Positions 37,949 through 48,048 are shown, counted from the first letter of the stretch. The stretch is DNA of 50,355 nucleotides from Candidatus Parvarchaeota archaeon (GCA_023378865.1 JAMCSP010000017.1:1-50355), one strand, 5' to 3'. Made by a program: numbers and translations. Notes: generated by a model from the sequence alone, not told the origin.

Positions 37949-38164
37949 ATGGGATTTGCCGGAACAAGCATAACAAATGAAGATGCAGAGGAGATATTGA
38001 CTTCGCTGGTAAAGGCTTACTCTGCGATACCGCCGATACTAAAAGATTATATTCCTCCTTTAGACAGGATATTAAAGGTATTGCCGGATACAGTAAGGAA
38101 ATATTCTGTAGAGGATGTGATAAAGCTCTTGGACTGGGCCGCAAAGAACGAGATAGTTATTTAA
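37949..38164 (+). CDS. Uncharacterised 71-aa protein
   Basis: MGFAGTSITNEDAEEILTSLVKAYSAIPPILKDYIPPLDRILKVLPDTVRKYSVEDVIKLLDWAAKNEIVI. Confidence 0.55.
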   Translation: MGFAGTSITNEDAEEILTSLVKAYSAIPPILKDYIPPLDRILKVLPDTVRKYSVEDVIKLLDWAAKNEIVI

Positions 38165-38214
38165 ACCAGCGATTATACTATTAACAAAATAACTATTATA
38201 ATATAATAAAATTT

Positions 38215-39495
38215 ATGAGCATAGAAATATTATCCGAATATATCAAAGACAGCTTTGCCATCTTTAACGGTTTTTGGCTATTCGGCAATGTATACAGCCT
38301 TTACCCGTTTATAAAACGCAGTAAAAATGAAGAGGAAGAAGAGAAGAATATTAACGAACCCAAAATATCTGTTCTTGTTCCTGCATACAGGGAAGAAGAT
38401 GTGATAATAGACAATGTTAACAGGATTGAAAAGGCAGATTACAGCAAACTTGAACTTATACTTATAACTGAAAAAGACGATTTTAAAACTGACAGGATGT
38501 CTGAATATTTGTCCAAAAAATACAAAAATGTAAAGCATGTGTCTATTGAAGGAAACAAAAACCGTGGAAAGCCGCGTGCATTGAATGCGGGATTAAGGCA
38601 TGCTGATGGGGAGATAGTTGGAGTACTGGATTCTGAAGATTACATAGATAAAGAACTATTCAAAAAAGTGGCTTATGAATTTTCAAGGTATGGCTATGAT
38701 GCTGTCCAGGGAAAGTTACGCCTAAAAGAATCGCATAATAAATGGCTTGATCACCAGTTTGCAGCTGAGTACAGATACTGGTATGGTAACTACATGGATA
38801 AATTAAATAACTCAAGTTACATATTGCCATTTGGCGGAACCACTAACTTCTTTAAGAAAAGCACCATTGACGAACTAAACGGCTGGGAAAATGGGAACTT
38901 AACAGAAGACTATGAACTTGCGATAAGAATGTATGGCAAACAAAAAATGGGTAAAAAGTATAAAGTCGGGTATATAGACACTGTAACCACCGAAGAAACT
39001 CCAAAGGATATTAAAAGCTGGATCAAACAACGCACCAGGTGGTCACAGGGAAAACTTGACACTACCTTAGAATACATTAAAAAGAAGGATTTAGATAAAA
39101 GAAGCAAGCTAAAAATACTGGCTACAGGACTAAGTTCAGTTATAGGCACGGTAAATCTTGTAGGGGTAGGGATAAGTGCCTATATGTACGCAAGCGGTAC
39201 AAACATGGGCTATTTTGCAGGCCTTGCCTATACAAATCTTTGTTTTGTAGGAGCTTACTGTTATCTGCAAGGCAGGGCCTATTATGAGATACTTAAGGAA
39301 AAAGATGAAAAGCATAAATATTTGAAATCGGCTTTCATAGGAGCAACTACGCCGATTTATTGGGCACTGCAATGGGCTGCTAACACAATTGCATTAGGCA
39401 GAGAAATAAAAGGAAAAAAGAACTGGGAAAAGACAATGCACTTGGGGACAGCATTCAAAACTGATAATGAACAGGAAAGTGAAATACAACGATAG
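38215..39495 (+). CDS. Membrane-bound GT2 family glycosyltransferase
   Basis: ISVLVPAYREEDVI; GVLDSED; LTEDYELAIRM; QRTRWSQG; C-terminal TM segments. Confidence 0.9.
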   Translation: MSIEILSEYIKDSFAIFNGFWLFGNVYSLYPFIKRSKNEEEEEKNINEPKISVLVPAYREEDVIIDNVNRIEKADYSKLELILITEKDDFKTDRMSEYLSKKYKNVKHVSIEGNKNRGKPRALNAGLRHADGEIVGVLDSEDYIDKELFKKVAYEFSRYGYDAVQGKLRLKESHNKWLDHQFAAEYRYWYGNYMDKLNNSSYILPFGGTTNFFKKSTIDELNGWENGNLTEDYELAIRMYGKQKMGKKYKVGYIDTVTTEETPKDIKSWIKQRTRWSQGKLDTTLEYIKKKDLDKRSKLKILATGLSSVIGTVNLVGVGISAYMYASGTNMGYFAGLAYTNLCFVGAYCYLQGRAYYEILKEKDEKHKYLKSAFIGATTPIYWALQWAANTIALGREIKGKKNWEKTMHLGTAFKTDNEQESEIQR

Positions 39496-39528
39496 GTTTA
39501 AATTCAGATATGTATTCTATTTAAGGAT

Positions 39529-39939
39529 ATGATAATTGACGGAAAAGACTCGGTGTTGGGCAGACTTGCAACTTTCGCAGCGAAATCAGCACTGGAAGGG
39601 GAAAATGTCGATATAGTAAATGCAAAAGACATAGTTATAGTGGGGAATAAAAACGACATACTTAATAAATACCTTGAAAGAAGGAGAATTGGTACAATGT
39701 CAAAAGGGCCATTCTTTCCAAGGGATACGAAAGGAATAGTTAGAAGGGCCCTTAGGGGCATGATAAGAAATAAAAGATATCATGGCAGAGAAGCATTCAA
39801 AAGGATAAAGGTATACGAATCCGTTCCGGAAGAATTAAAAGACAAGGAAATGATCAATATTGCAAAGGTAAGAATGGACAAACCTATACACAAAGTTAAA
39901 ATAGGAGAGCTTGCAAATATACTTAAACAGGTAAAATGA
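39529..39939 (+). CDS. rpl13: 50S ribosomal protein L13
   Basis: DGKDSVLGRLATFAAKSALEG...RRRIGTMSKGPFFPRDTKGIVRRALRGMI. Confidence 0.95.
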   Translation: MIIDGKDSVLGRLATFAAKSALEGENVDIVNAKDIVIVGNKNDILNKYLERRRIGTMSKGPFFPRDTKGIVRRALRGMIRNKRYHGREAFKRIKVYESVPEELKDKEMINIAKVRMDKPIHKVKIGELANILKQVK

Positions 39940-40331
39940 AAAAGAACGCAATGATAGTGGCAAAGAGAAAAACGGCCGTTGCAAACGCCGTAATAAAAGA
40001 TGGAAGCGGAAATGTATACATAAACGGAAAATCATTGCATTCTTTCAACGACAAACTTTTCAGAATGCTAGCCTCTGAACCTATTGAATTATCCGATGGC
40101 CTTTACAAAAAATATGACATAACAATAACAATAACCGGCGGTGGTTCGGTTGCAAGAGCTCAGACAATAAGATCTGCAATCGCAAAAAGTCTTGTTAAAA
40201 AAGAGAAAGGGCTCAGGAAAAAGTTCCTGGAATATGACAGAACATTGCTTGTAGACGATAAAAGACAGACTGAAGCCCAGAAACCATACAGGAGTGCAGC
40301 AAGGGCGCTTAAGCAGACAAGCTACAGATGA
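39936..40331 (+). CDS. rps9: 30S ribosomal protein S9
   Basis: KRKTAVANAVIKDGSGNVYINGKSL...GGGSVARAQTIRSAIAKSLV...SAARALKQTSYR. Confidence 0.95.
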   Translation: MKKNAMIVAKRKTAVANAVIKDGSGNVYINGKSLHSFNDKLFRMLASEPIELSDGLYKKYDITITITGGGSVARAQTIRSAIAKSLVKKEKGLRKKFLEYDRTLLVDDKRQTEAQKPYRSAARALKQTSYR

Positions 40332-40371
40332 GCTTAAAGACTTAAATATACCGGGTTTTCTGAATATCCTA

Positions 40372-40926
40372 ATGGAAAGCTTCTATGATTTTTTGAAAAA
40401 GCAGAGCAGATTAGAGCTTCTTTCTGAACAGATTGAAAAGGGAAACAGGGAAAAAGCGCAGAAAACATTGATTGAAATAGTGCTTGAACGTACTTTTTAC
40501 ATGGGCATACAAAAGAAAAACAACCTTGAGAATGAGATAGACCGCCCTTTAAAGATATACATTGCCGGGCCTTATACACCGAATAATGCAAGCTCACATG
40601 ATTCAGCAAGAATTGCGCATGAAAACACTGTAAATGCAATAAACTTCGGGATAGACGCAGCAGACAAAGGGCACCTGCCTTACATACCTCATCTATCGCA
40701 CTTCGTGCATCTATACGGTAAAAAAGTGCTTTCGTATGATTATTATACAAAAGCAGATATTGAATGGCTAAAAGACTGCGATGCTATCCTTTATTATCAT
40801 CACAAGATAGGGGATTCAAAAGGAGCTGACAATGAGCTTAAAATCGCAATAGACAGCGGAAAAACAGTGTTTTTCAGCGTATATGACATTCCAAAGTATG
40901 TACCTGCTAAGAAAGACAGACATTAA
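40372..40926 (+). CDS. DUF4406/nucleoside 2-deoxyribosyltransferase-like protein
   Basis: IYIAGPYT...HENTVNAINFGIDAADKGHLPYIPHLSHF...CDAILYYHHKIGDSKGADNELKIAIDSGKTVFF; start could be GTG 40294 as in the track. Confidence 0.75.
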   Translation: MESFYDFLKKQSRLELLSEQIEKGNREKAQKTLIEIVLERTFYMGIQKKNNLENEIDRPLKIYIAGPYTPNNASSHDSARIAHENTVNAINFGIDAADKGHLPYIPHLSHFVHLYGKKVLSYDYYTKADIEWLKDCDAILYYHHKIGDSKGADNELKIAIDSGKTVFFSVYDIPKYVPAKKDRH

Positions 40927-40931
40927 CTACA

Positions 40932-41387
40932 ATGGAAACGCAGCAGGTAATAGAATTTTTTAAATCAAAGGGCCTGCTTCTTGACTATATTAAAACAGAA
41001 AAAAGCACAGCAAGCTCCAAAGATGCGGCATCTGTTGTAGGCTGCGCTGCAGATGAAATAGCAAAATCCGTAATATTCGAAGGCAATGGAAATGCAATAC
41101 TGGTTCTACTGGAAGGAAATAAAAGAGTCGGCATTGAAAAACTGGAAAAGGTAGTTAAATGCAGCGTTAAAAAGGCAGATCCCGGATTTATAGTGCAAAA
41201 AACAGGTTTTGAAATAGGAGGAGTGGCTCCAGTACCCAATGAAAACACAAGAATATACATAGACAAAGGGATAAATAAACACGAATATATATGGGCTTCG
41301 GCCGGCTCAAAAAATGCAGTAATTAAACTGCGTACCAAAGGGCTTGAAGAAGCATTAAATGCTCAAACTATCTCTGTTTCTTTTTGA
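40932..41387 (+). CDS. YbaK/EbsC-type aminoacyl-tRNA deacylase-like protein
   Basis: AADEIAKSVIFEGNGNAILVLLEGNKRVGIEKLEK...GFEIGGVAPVPNENTRIYID. Confidence 0.88.
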   Translation: METQQVIEFFKSKGLLLDYIKTEKSTASSKDAASVVGCAADEIAKSVIFEGNGNAILVLLEGNKRVGIEKLEKVVKCSVKKADPGFIVQKTGFEIGGVAPVPNENTRIYIDKGINKHEYIWASAGSKNAVIKLRTKGLEEALNAQTISVSF

Positions 41388-41793
41388 ATACTGAAAAGAT
41401 AAAAAGCAGGAATGCAAAAACGATAAAAGCTGCATCTACATACAGATTTATAGGCTGGTAGTAATTGCTCAGGTTATAGTATTGTCCTATGCTTACCAGA
41501 AAATTGGCCTCGTCTGATATGAGACCAACGCCGAAACCGAAAGCAAAGGCAGTAACGCACATTGCCGTATTGTTTCTTCTAAGCTGTTCATCAAGTGCAA
41601 AGAACACTATCCCGCTGACTATCACCAGTATAATGCCTAAGAAGATGTGATGAAATTTTATTCCATCATAGCCTAACCCCAGATTTCCTCCAAGATAAAC
41701 GTAAAGCCTGGCTATAATTATTGCGGAAACTATGCCTAAAAGCAGGTAAATGGATGGCTGTTCTATTAACTTTCTCCCCGAAATTTTTGACAT
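41368..41793 (-). CDS. Uncharacterised 4-TM-like membrane protein
   Basis: Hydrophobic segments ILLGIVSAIIIARLYVYLGG, FHHIFLGIILVIVSGIVFFAL; 3' overlaps the convergent YbaK-like gene. Confidence 0.7.
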   Translation of the reverse strand: MSKISGRKLIEQPSIYLLLGIVSAIIIARLYVYLGGNLGLGYDGIKFHHIFLGIILVIVSGIVFFALDEQLRRNNTAMCVTAFAFGFGVGLISDEANFLVSIGQYYNLSNYYQPINLYVDAAFIVFAFLLFIFSVFKKKQR

Positions 41794-41839
41794 AAATTTA
41801 ATATTATTAATATTAACAAGTGCTATTTATAAAGAGTAC

Positions 41840-41911
41840 GGGCCGGTGGTCTAATGGCATGACGTCACGTTCGCATCGTGAAGGCTCCGAGTTCAAATCT
41901 CGGCCGGTCCA
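41840..41911 (+). tRNA. tRNA-Ala(CGC)
   Basis: gggccgg/ccggtcc acceptor incl. G3:U70; TCACG-TTCGCAT-CGTGA. Confidence 0.94.
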
Positions 41912-41926
41912 GACCATAAACATGGT

Positions 41927-42991
41927 TTACAGAAAAACCCTTTGATGGTTTCCTTTTCCCCATATAAGCTTGTTGGTAAAGAACAGTGAAATAGCCGAAA
42001 CTATAACTATTGAAAACGTGGATATAATTGAAAAATCGGCCCTTCCAAAAGCAAGCATGTACTTTGATATAACGCTAATCATGAATATGTCAAAGGCCAC
42101 TACTGCCAATACAAAGGCATTAAACTTTCCGAAACGGTATGCAGAACTAAGGAAGCCCTTGTTCCTGAAGTTTATCTTCTCATTTACGATAAAATTCGAA
42201 AGCCCGCTTATCTCTCCTCCAAAAAGCACGGCTAAAGGATAGAAAAAGCCGAGGCTAAGGCTTGTGTATACCATAAATAGGTTAACGAGATAGGAAAGCG
42301 AAGAGATTAAACTGTAATTTATTGAAGTCTTATTAAAGCTCTTTATTATTGATTCGGCCATCTCTGACAGGTTTATCCTTTTGTTGTCCTTTCCATACTC
42401 TTCCCTTATTATTTCAGTAGTATGTATACCGTGAGCATTAAGAACGTTTATTGATTCTACAAGAAAAGACTTTCCATTCAGCTTTGTGTCCCTAAGAAGC
42501 AAAGCAGCCTCTTTGGTAAATATCCTGTTAAAAGAGAAATTATTGTATGAATTACCAAATGACAATAAATTAGAAATCTCAGTTACCAGCATTTCCCTAA
42601 AATTCCTTTTCCCGCTTTCAATCATGTTGCCGCCATTCAAGTAATCGGTAAACCATACCGCATTTTCTGTGGAATAACTTTCAAATGTGACTATTTTTTC
42701 AGCGCCAAGGTTCAAGGCCGCTGATAAGCCAAGCCTAAAGCTTTCCCCAAAAAGCCGTGAGTGCGCAAACTTTATGATTATTAGATTTTTCCACCTGTCT
42801 TCATCTGTTTCTACTGAATCCAGTAGCACTATAGACTGCCTGTTTACTGCCGCATTCAGCTTGTCTAAGAACTGCTTCCTCTGTGCAGCTTTTTGACCTA
42901 CAAATGCGGGCAAAAGAAATGCTATGCTCGGACTGTTCATTAATAAATAAACACAGTCCTTTGTATTTAAGCTTAATTTTCTACCTTTCAA
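41927..42991 (-). CDS. Degenerate GT2-like domain fused to GtrA-like membrane domain
   Basis: N-terminal PSIAFLLPAFVGQKAAQRKQFLDKLNAAVNRQ...LGLSAALNLGAEKIVTFESYS; C-terminal four-TM region SLISSLSYLVNLFMVYTSL...FGKFNAF...FTNKLIWG. Confidence 0.55.
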   Translation of the reverse strand: MKGRKLSLNTKDCVYLLMNSPSIAFLLPAFVGQKAAQRKQFLDKLNAAVNRQSIVLLDSVETDEDRWKNLIIIKFAHSRLFGESFRLGLSAALNLGAEKIVTFESYSTENAVWFTDYLNGGNMIESGKRNFREMLVTEISNLLSFGNSYNNFSFNRIFTKEAALLLRDTKLNGKSFLVESINVLNAHGIHTTEIIREEYGKDNKRINLSEMAESIIKSFNKTSINYSLISSLSYLVNLFMVYTSLSLGFFYPLAVLFGGEISGLSNFIVNEKINFRNKGFLSSAYRFGKFNAFVLAVVAFDIFMISVISKYMLAFGRADFSIISTFSIVIVSAISLFFTNKLIWGKGNHQRVFL

Positions 42992-43013
42992 AGGTAACTT
43001 GTTTTAACTTAAA

Positions 43014-44006
43014 CTAAATATCTGTAAATTTTACAAGAATTCCGCCAAAGGAATTTAATTGACTTAACGATTCATCGTTTTCATCAAACAAAACGATCTC
43101 ACAGCCTAAATTATCGAGTTTTTCAATAATTTCTTTATTATTCAGTACATATTCCTTTGAAATAAGGGCCTGCTGTGGCTTTCTTTCAGCTAACTCTTTT
43201 ATTATCTTTTCCTCTCCGTAGACATAGTGCCTGTCAGCTTTTGATATTCCCGATAAATACTCGCTGATCAACTGCCTTTGGATGGAAAGCCTTGCCTTGT
43301 TCAGTGCCTCGTTTATGCTATTCCTTGATAACAGCTCCCTTAAACCAGTATCTGCGTATGAAACTGTCTCATATGTTATGCTTTTGTCTTTAAGATAGTT
43401 TTTTCTTAAATCTTCGTTATCCATTGCCTTTCCTGCAACTATGAAAGCATTGTATCCCTTCTGATATTCTTCGGAAAGCAAGGCCGCAAGCTTTGTGAAA
43501 AATTCTTTCCTGCTCTCGTTTTTGAACCTTTTGCCGCTTACTGCTTTTGCAAAGTCCATCTTTCTCTTTATCCTGTAATTTGATAGCAGGTAAAAGAACG
43601 CCGTGCCTTCTTCATAAACACAGATAAATACCCTTGGAGAAGTTTCCGCAGCCTGCCTGAGAAGCTTAACCTGGAAATGCAGGAGCCTTCTTTTTTTGAG
43701 GATAAAACCTGTTCCCCTCTTTATCTGTATTGTATGATACTTGTGCAATGGAACATTTTCATCAGATGAATAGGTTATTCTGCCGCCGATATCCAAAGAC
43801 GTTTCCGTTAGTTTTACCTTTTCAATTATTACAGTTATCTTTATCGTCTTTATCTCCTGGGATTTGCCCACAACGACTTTTCTTCTGGAATAAGCGGTCA
43901 GCTCATCTCCATTTTCACATATATATTGTAGGAAAATAAGATCGCTGTAGGATTTCACTATTGCCTTTATCAGGTTATTCCTGCTGTCCAACTTTGTAAT
44001 TTTCAT
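43014..44006 (-). CDS. pelA: Pelota (Dom34) mRNA surveillance protein
   Basis: DELTAYSRRKV...IKITVIIEKVKLTETSLDIGGRI...AFFYLLSNYRIK...FTKLAALL...YADTGLRELL. Confidence 0.9.
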   Translation of the reverse strand: MKITKLDSRNNLIKAIVKSYSDLIFLQYICENGDELTAYSRRKVVVGKSQEIKTIKITVIIEKVKLTETSLDIGGRITYSSDENVPLHKYHTIQIKRGTGFILKKRRLLHFQVKLLRQAAETSPRVFICVYEEGTAFFYLLSNYRIKRKMDFAKAVSGKRFKNESRKEFFTKLAALLSEEYQKGYNAFIVAGKAMDNEDLRKNYLKDKSITYETVSYADTGLRELLSRNSINEALNKARLSIQRQLISEYLSGISKADRHYVYGEEKIIKELAERKPQQALISKEYVLNNKEIIEKLDNLGCEIVLFDENDESLSQLNSFGGILVKFTDI

Positions 44007-45112
44007 ATTATTGAATAAACCGTATATGCCAGGCCCAAAAGCATTACTGCAAAGGTAAAGACTATAAGGTATATTCCGCCGGGTACAAGGTACCTGATCT
44101 GATTTTTAGCTTTTCTCCTTCTTTCGATGAAAACGGCAAACAGTATCATCATCGCAAGAAGGGAGATAAACACGCCTCCTGTGACATCCAGGATACTTTC
44201 AAAGTTTAAGCCGAAAAGCGCTATTGCAAAGGGAGCTGCCAGCGATAAGAACATGCTCGGTTTTCTTCCGATTCCAAAATCGTAGGTAAAGGAATCTGCC
44301 AGTACGAGGCTAAGGGCTATGTATGGGGTTAGCAGAAGAAATAAAGTAGTCAAAGAAAACAGTATTTCATAGTAAATTGAATGTATTCCGTCAGTCGCAA
44401 CGGTTGATACTGACTGGCCGAAAGCCCCTACAAATGCGAAGGAGAAAAAAACGTAAAGAAGAATGGAGATTATATAAGAAACAACAATAACGCTTGTAAG
44501 TTTCTTTATTCCGCCGAGCTCTTCCTTTACTTCCGGTATTACAGTGTAGCCAGTAAACGAGAAAAGGATTATTCCAAATGGCCCGAAGAGATTTGTTATA
44601 TTATAAAAATAAAAGTTCGCATCCTTAACTATTGTAAGAACTGACAAAGCCGCTGCAACTATAAGAGCTATCTTTATGAAAAGCAAAGGGGTTTCTGCAT
44701 CCTCAACAAGCTTGTAGCCTTTATATATCAAGGGGAGAGTAAGCAAAAAGACTAAAAGAACGGAAATTGAATAAGGCAAATGAAAAAGGAATACCATCAC
44801 CAATGCTATTCCGGTAAGGTATGCTATCTGTGCCCCGTAAATTGTTAGAACCTGGAATATCAAAATCAAAACCCTTAGTCTTTTGCCTGTGTACTTGCTT
44901 ATTATTACCGGCAATTGATGCAGTTTTTTGAAATGGCTTGAAAGCTCACCGGTATACATTGTTATCAATATAGATGCAAATCCTATCAGTACAAGAAGTG
45001 CGATTCCTTCAAAAAATCCGCTTTTCTCTATCGCATAAGGCAAAGCAAGTATCCCGCCGCCCACTATGGTTCCGACGGTAGTGCTTAATGCCGCTAAGTA
45101 CTTCATATCCAT
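44003..45112 (-). CDS. Amino acid permease (AAAP/HAAAP-like)
   Basis: AALSTTVGTIVGGGILALPYAIEKSGFFEGI...LFGPFGIILFSFTGYTVIPEVKEELGG; ~11 TM segments. Confidence 0.85.
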   Translation of the reverse strand: MDMKYLAALSTTVGTIVGGGILALPYAIEKSGFFEGIALLVLIGFASILITMYTGELSSHFKKLHQLPVIISKYTGKRLRVLILIFQVLTIYGAQIAYLTGIALVMVFLFHLPYSISVLLVFLLTLPLIYKGYKLVEDAETPLLFIKIALIVAAALSVLTIVKDANFYFYNITNLFGPFGIILFSFTGYTVIPEVKEELGGIKKLTSVIVVSYIISILLYVFFSFAFVGAFGQSVSTVATDGIHSIYYEILFSLTTLFLLLTPYIALSLVLADSFTYDFGIGRKPSMFLSLAAPFAIALFGLNFESILDVTGGVFISLLAMMILFAVFIERRRKAKNQIRYLVPGGIYLIVFTFAVMLLGLAYTVYSII

Positions 45113-45203
45113 AGATTTAGTAACACCTTAAGACTAATATATTTGGTGCTGGGCCATTAAATCTATAATTTATTAATACAAGAGCTTTAATACTATTTAT
45201 GCT

Positions 45204-45276
45204 GCTCTCGTAGTCTAGCGGCCAAGGACAGTGGCCTCTCGAGTCACTGACCCGGGTTCAAATCCCGGCGGGAGCA
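45204..45276 (+). tRNA. tRNA-Glu(CTC)
   Basis: gctctcg/cgggagc acceptor; GTGGC-CTCTCGA-GTCAC; CCGGGTTCAAATCCCGG. Confidence 0.93.
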
Positions 45277-45348
45277 ATAATCCTATTTTTTGCTTTAGTT
45301 ATATAACAAAACAAAAACGTTTTTATCTCCAATTAGTGTTATGTTGCT

Positions 45349-46302
45349 ATGTCTGAAATTCCCTTTAAAGGAGAGATACGCAGAGATTACATAACAGGAT
45401 CAGACGTGATATTCACATTCTCAAGGGATAAAAGACCAAAGGATTTTAGAAGCGAAGAAATAATGTATGGCAATGCGGAAAACTGCCCTTTTGAATACGG
45501 AAAGGAAAATCTCAATACAACGATAAAATTTGTTGGAAAGCCGTGGAAATTAAGGCTAATGTACAATAAGTATCCAATCGTAAACGAAGAAGTAACTCCA
45601 TATGAAAGTTCTGATTTTTTCACGAAATACGTAAACTACGGCCACTCCTATGTAATAGTAGATACTCCCGAGCATTTGCAGAAATTTCATGAGATTGAGG
45701 ACAGTGTACTGCAGAAGTGGTTTCATCTTATAGCTGATGGGGAAAAACTTGCATATTCTGACAAAAAAATAAAGCATGTTTATACTTTTAGAAACAGCGG
45801 AAGCATAAGCGGGGGCAGCTTATACCATCCGCATACGCAGATAATAGGATTCACTTTTGTCCTGCCGATAATAAAACAGGAAATTGAGATTATAAAAAAC
45901 AACCGCGGAAAATGCATACTTGAAGAGGCCATGAAAAAGGAAAAAGAGAGAGTTTTAATTGAAGACGAAAGCGCAATTGCATTTGCACCGTATGGCTCAA
46001 GGTTCAGGGGACACTCAATAATAATGCCAAAAAGGCACATTGATTACGTGGGAAAACTTGAAGAAAATGAGATAAAAAGCCTGGCAAAGTTCATAAAAGC
46101 CATACTTGCGAAAAACCAGAAAATATTCGGCAGCCACTCCTATAATCTGATTTTCCATGAGCTTAAAGGCAATAAAGAACTTCATTTCTATGTAGAAATT
46201 ACCCCAAGGTTTTCCAACTTTGGAGCAATGGAGCTTTCCGGCTTATACCTTAATTCATTAAGGCCCGAAGACTACGTTCAAAGATTCAATGAAGCCTATT
46301 AG
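45349..46302 (+). CDS. galT: Galactose-1-phosphate uridylyltransferase-like (HIT superfamily)
   Basis: SGGSLYHPHTQIIGF (HPH); PYGSRFRGHSIIMPKRH; ELHFYVEITPRF. Confidence 0.88.
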   Translation: MSEIPFKGEIRRDYITGSDVIFTFSRDKRPKDFRSEEIMYGNAENCPFEYGKENLNTTIKFVGKPWKLRLMYNKYPIVNEEVTPYESSDFFTKYVNYGHSYVIVDTPEHLQKFHEIEDSVLQKWFHLIADGEKLAYSDKKIKHVYTFRNSGSISGGSLYHPHTQIIGFTFVLPIIKQEIEIIKNNRGKCILEEAMKKEKERVLIEDESAIAFAPYGSRFRGHSIIMPKRHIDYVGKLEENEIKSLAKFIKAILAKNQKIFGSHSYNLIFHELKGNKELHFYVEITPRFSNFGAMELSGLYLNSLRPEDYVQRFNEAY

Positions 46303-47282
46303 CTCTTTGAAAGCAAAGAAAGCAATTCCATAAGATCGGCAGTGTTTCCGTACATTGCAACCCCTCCTACAAAAATTGTTTTGACTGCTGCCTTTGAATT
46401 CTTAACGTAATCAAAGAAATCCTTTCTGTATTTTTCTTCCAGGTTTTCTTTTATAAGAACATCAAAATCGCCTACATCATATGACTTAAACCTGCTTTTG
46501 TCTATAAGGTAACCGTAAACCCCCGTATCTCTGGCCTGCATGTCTATTATATCGGTTATATGGTATTCTCCGCCCGCTCCTTTTTTTACTTTTCCTGCCT
46601 TGCTTCCGCCCTCTTCATTAATGAGGTAAACCCCGCCTGCTACTGATAGCTCGGTTGGATTCTTCTTAACGTATTCCAGAGCAGGCTTCTCCACTATCTT
46701 TTCCAGCCTGTAGACATTATCCCCAAGATAATTGCCATAAGCAGCCGATTTCTCAGTGATTTTATCTATGCTGTTTTTCTTCATAGAAACGAATGTGTTG
46801 CCGTTATACCTTGAAAGCATCTCCTCAAGCAGAGAGCTTCCTCCCGCCATATTCTGCTGCATTACATCTGAAAACATGACGGCGCAGGGCTCATCTCTTA
46901 TGAAACCATTTTTATATGCAACGTTGAGACCCGCCGCAGTTCCTAGAGGTTTGCCTGTTTTCTTATCCACTGGCTGAAAGTCCAGCCCTATATTTATTTT
47001 TCCGTTTTCAATCTCTTTTCTGTATTCGCTTAGGTTCCTTGCAACGTTTTCTTTGCTGAAGTAATCAAGAAGCATATTAAATGTCGATAACCCTTCTTTG
47101 TCATTTCTTGAAACAACAAGTATGTCCCTTATGCCTGCATTTATCATCTGGTATGCAATGATTTTTGACATTGGTATACTGCCGATAGGCAGCATCGGTT
47201 TTGGTATATAGTATGTAGCCGGCCTGGCTCTTGTTCCGCTGCCGGAAGCAAGTATAACTCCTTTAGTTATTTTATTTACCAT
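46299..47282 (-). CDS. Sugar-phosphate nucleotidyltransferase
   Basis: GVILASGSGTRARPATYYIPKPMLPIGSIPM...EPCAVMFSDVM. Confidence 0.9.
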   Translation of the reverse strand: MVNKITKGVILASGSGTRARPATYYIPKPMLPIGSIPMSKIIAYQMINAGIRDILVVSRNDKEGLSTFNMLLDYFSKENVARNLSEYRKEIENGKINIGLDFQPVDKKTGKPLGTAAGLNVAYKNGFIRDEPCAVMFSDVMQQNMAGGSSLLEEMLSRYNGNTFVSMKKNSIDKITEKSAAYGNYLGDNVYRLEKIVEKPALEYVKKNPTELSVAGGVYLINEEGGSKAGKVKKGAGGEYHITDIIDMQARDTGVYGYLIDKSRFKSYDVGDFDVLIKENLEEKYRKDFFDYVKNSKAAVKTIFVGGVAMYGNTADLMELLSLLSKS

Positions 47283-47314
47283 AGCTTAATAGTGATACTA
47301 TTACATTTAAATAG

Positions 47315-48016
47315 CTAACTGGAAGAGACTGCTCTCTTCCTCCTTGACTTGCGCATACCTGCAAGAGCTATGAACACAAGAGGGTAACTTATAATCAACA
47401 CAAAAGAAAAGAAATAGGAGAGATAGGGCAAAAGGCCGATTATTGATAAAACTATGAAGAAAAGAACAAACAATGCAAGCAAATACCACCAATTGCCAAA
47501 TGTGATATTCCAGCTCCTCTTCATAGCATCGACTGGGCTTTTATCCTCTACAACGGCAGAAACGGGTGAAAGGATCAATTTGAAAGCGAGGTAAATTCCA
47601 GGTATAACAAATGCAATAAGGCCCAAAGCTATTATAATTGAGGTTAAAAAGGTAGTTGCAAGCAAAGCCGGGTATCTTTTCACTGCTTTAGTTATTATGC
47701 TATGGAAATTTTTCTTTTTTCCTGCTATCCTAACAAATACAATACCGCTTATGAACGTGCTTGCAAGAAAAATCAGCACCGCATAAATCAAAAGATAATA
47801 CAGGGTAAGTAAATTTATATTTGCACTGCTTATATTTGGAATTTTAATAGAATAGGAGGAATAGGCTGCAAAGACAATGTAAATCACTGCGTATATAACG
47901 GCAAGCGCAAAAAGCAAAGGATCCGTAAAAAGCAGAATAAAACTCTTCTTGAAGACCGCTATTGCATCAAACACCATTTTAATTAGAAAGAAATTATTAT
48001 ATAAATAAAGGAACAC
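47315..48016 (-). CDS. Polytopic membrane protein
   Basis: Several TM helices; IPGIYLAFKLILSPVSAVVEDKSPVDAMKRSWNITFGNWWYLL (YckC/glycerophosphodiesterase membrane-domain-like). Confidence 0.75.
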   Translation of the reverse strand: MFLYLYNNFFLIKMVFDAIAVFKKSFILLFTDPLLFALAVIYAVIYIVFAAYSSYSIKIPNISSANINLLTLYYLLIYAVLIFLASTFISGIVFVRIAGKKKNFHSIITKAVKRYPALLATTFLTSIIIALGLIAFVIPGIYLAFKLILSPVSAVVEDKSPVDAMKRSWNITFGNWWYLLALFVLFFIVLSIIGLLPYLSYFFSFVLIISYPLVFIALAGMRKSRRKRAVSSS

Positions 48017-48048
48017 AGCAATAAATAAATCAAATAACTAATAATAAC

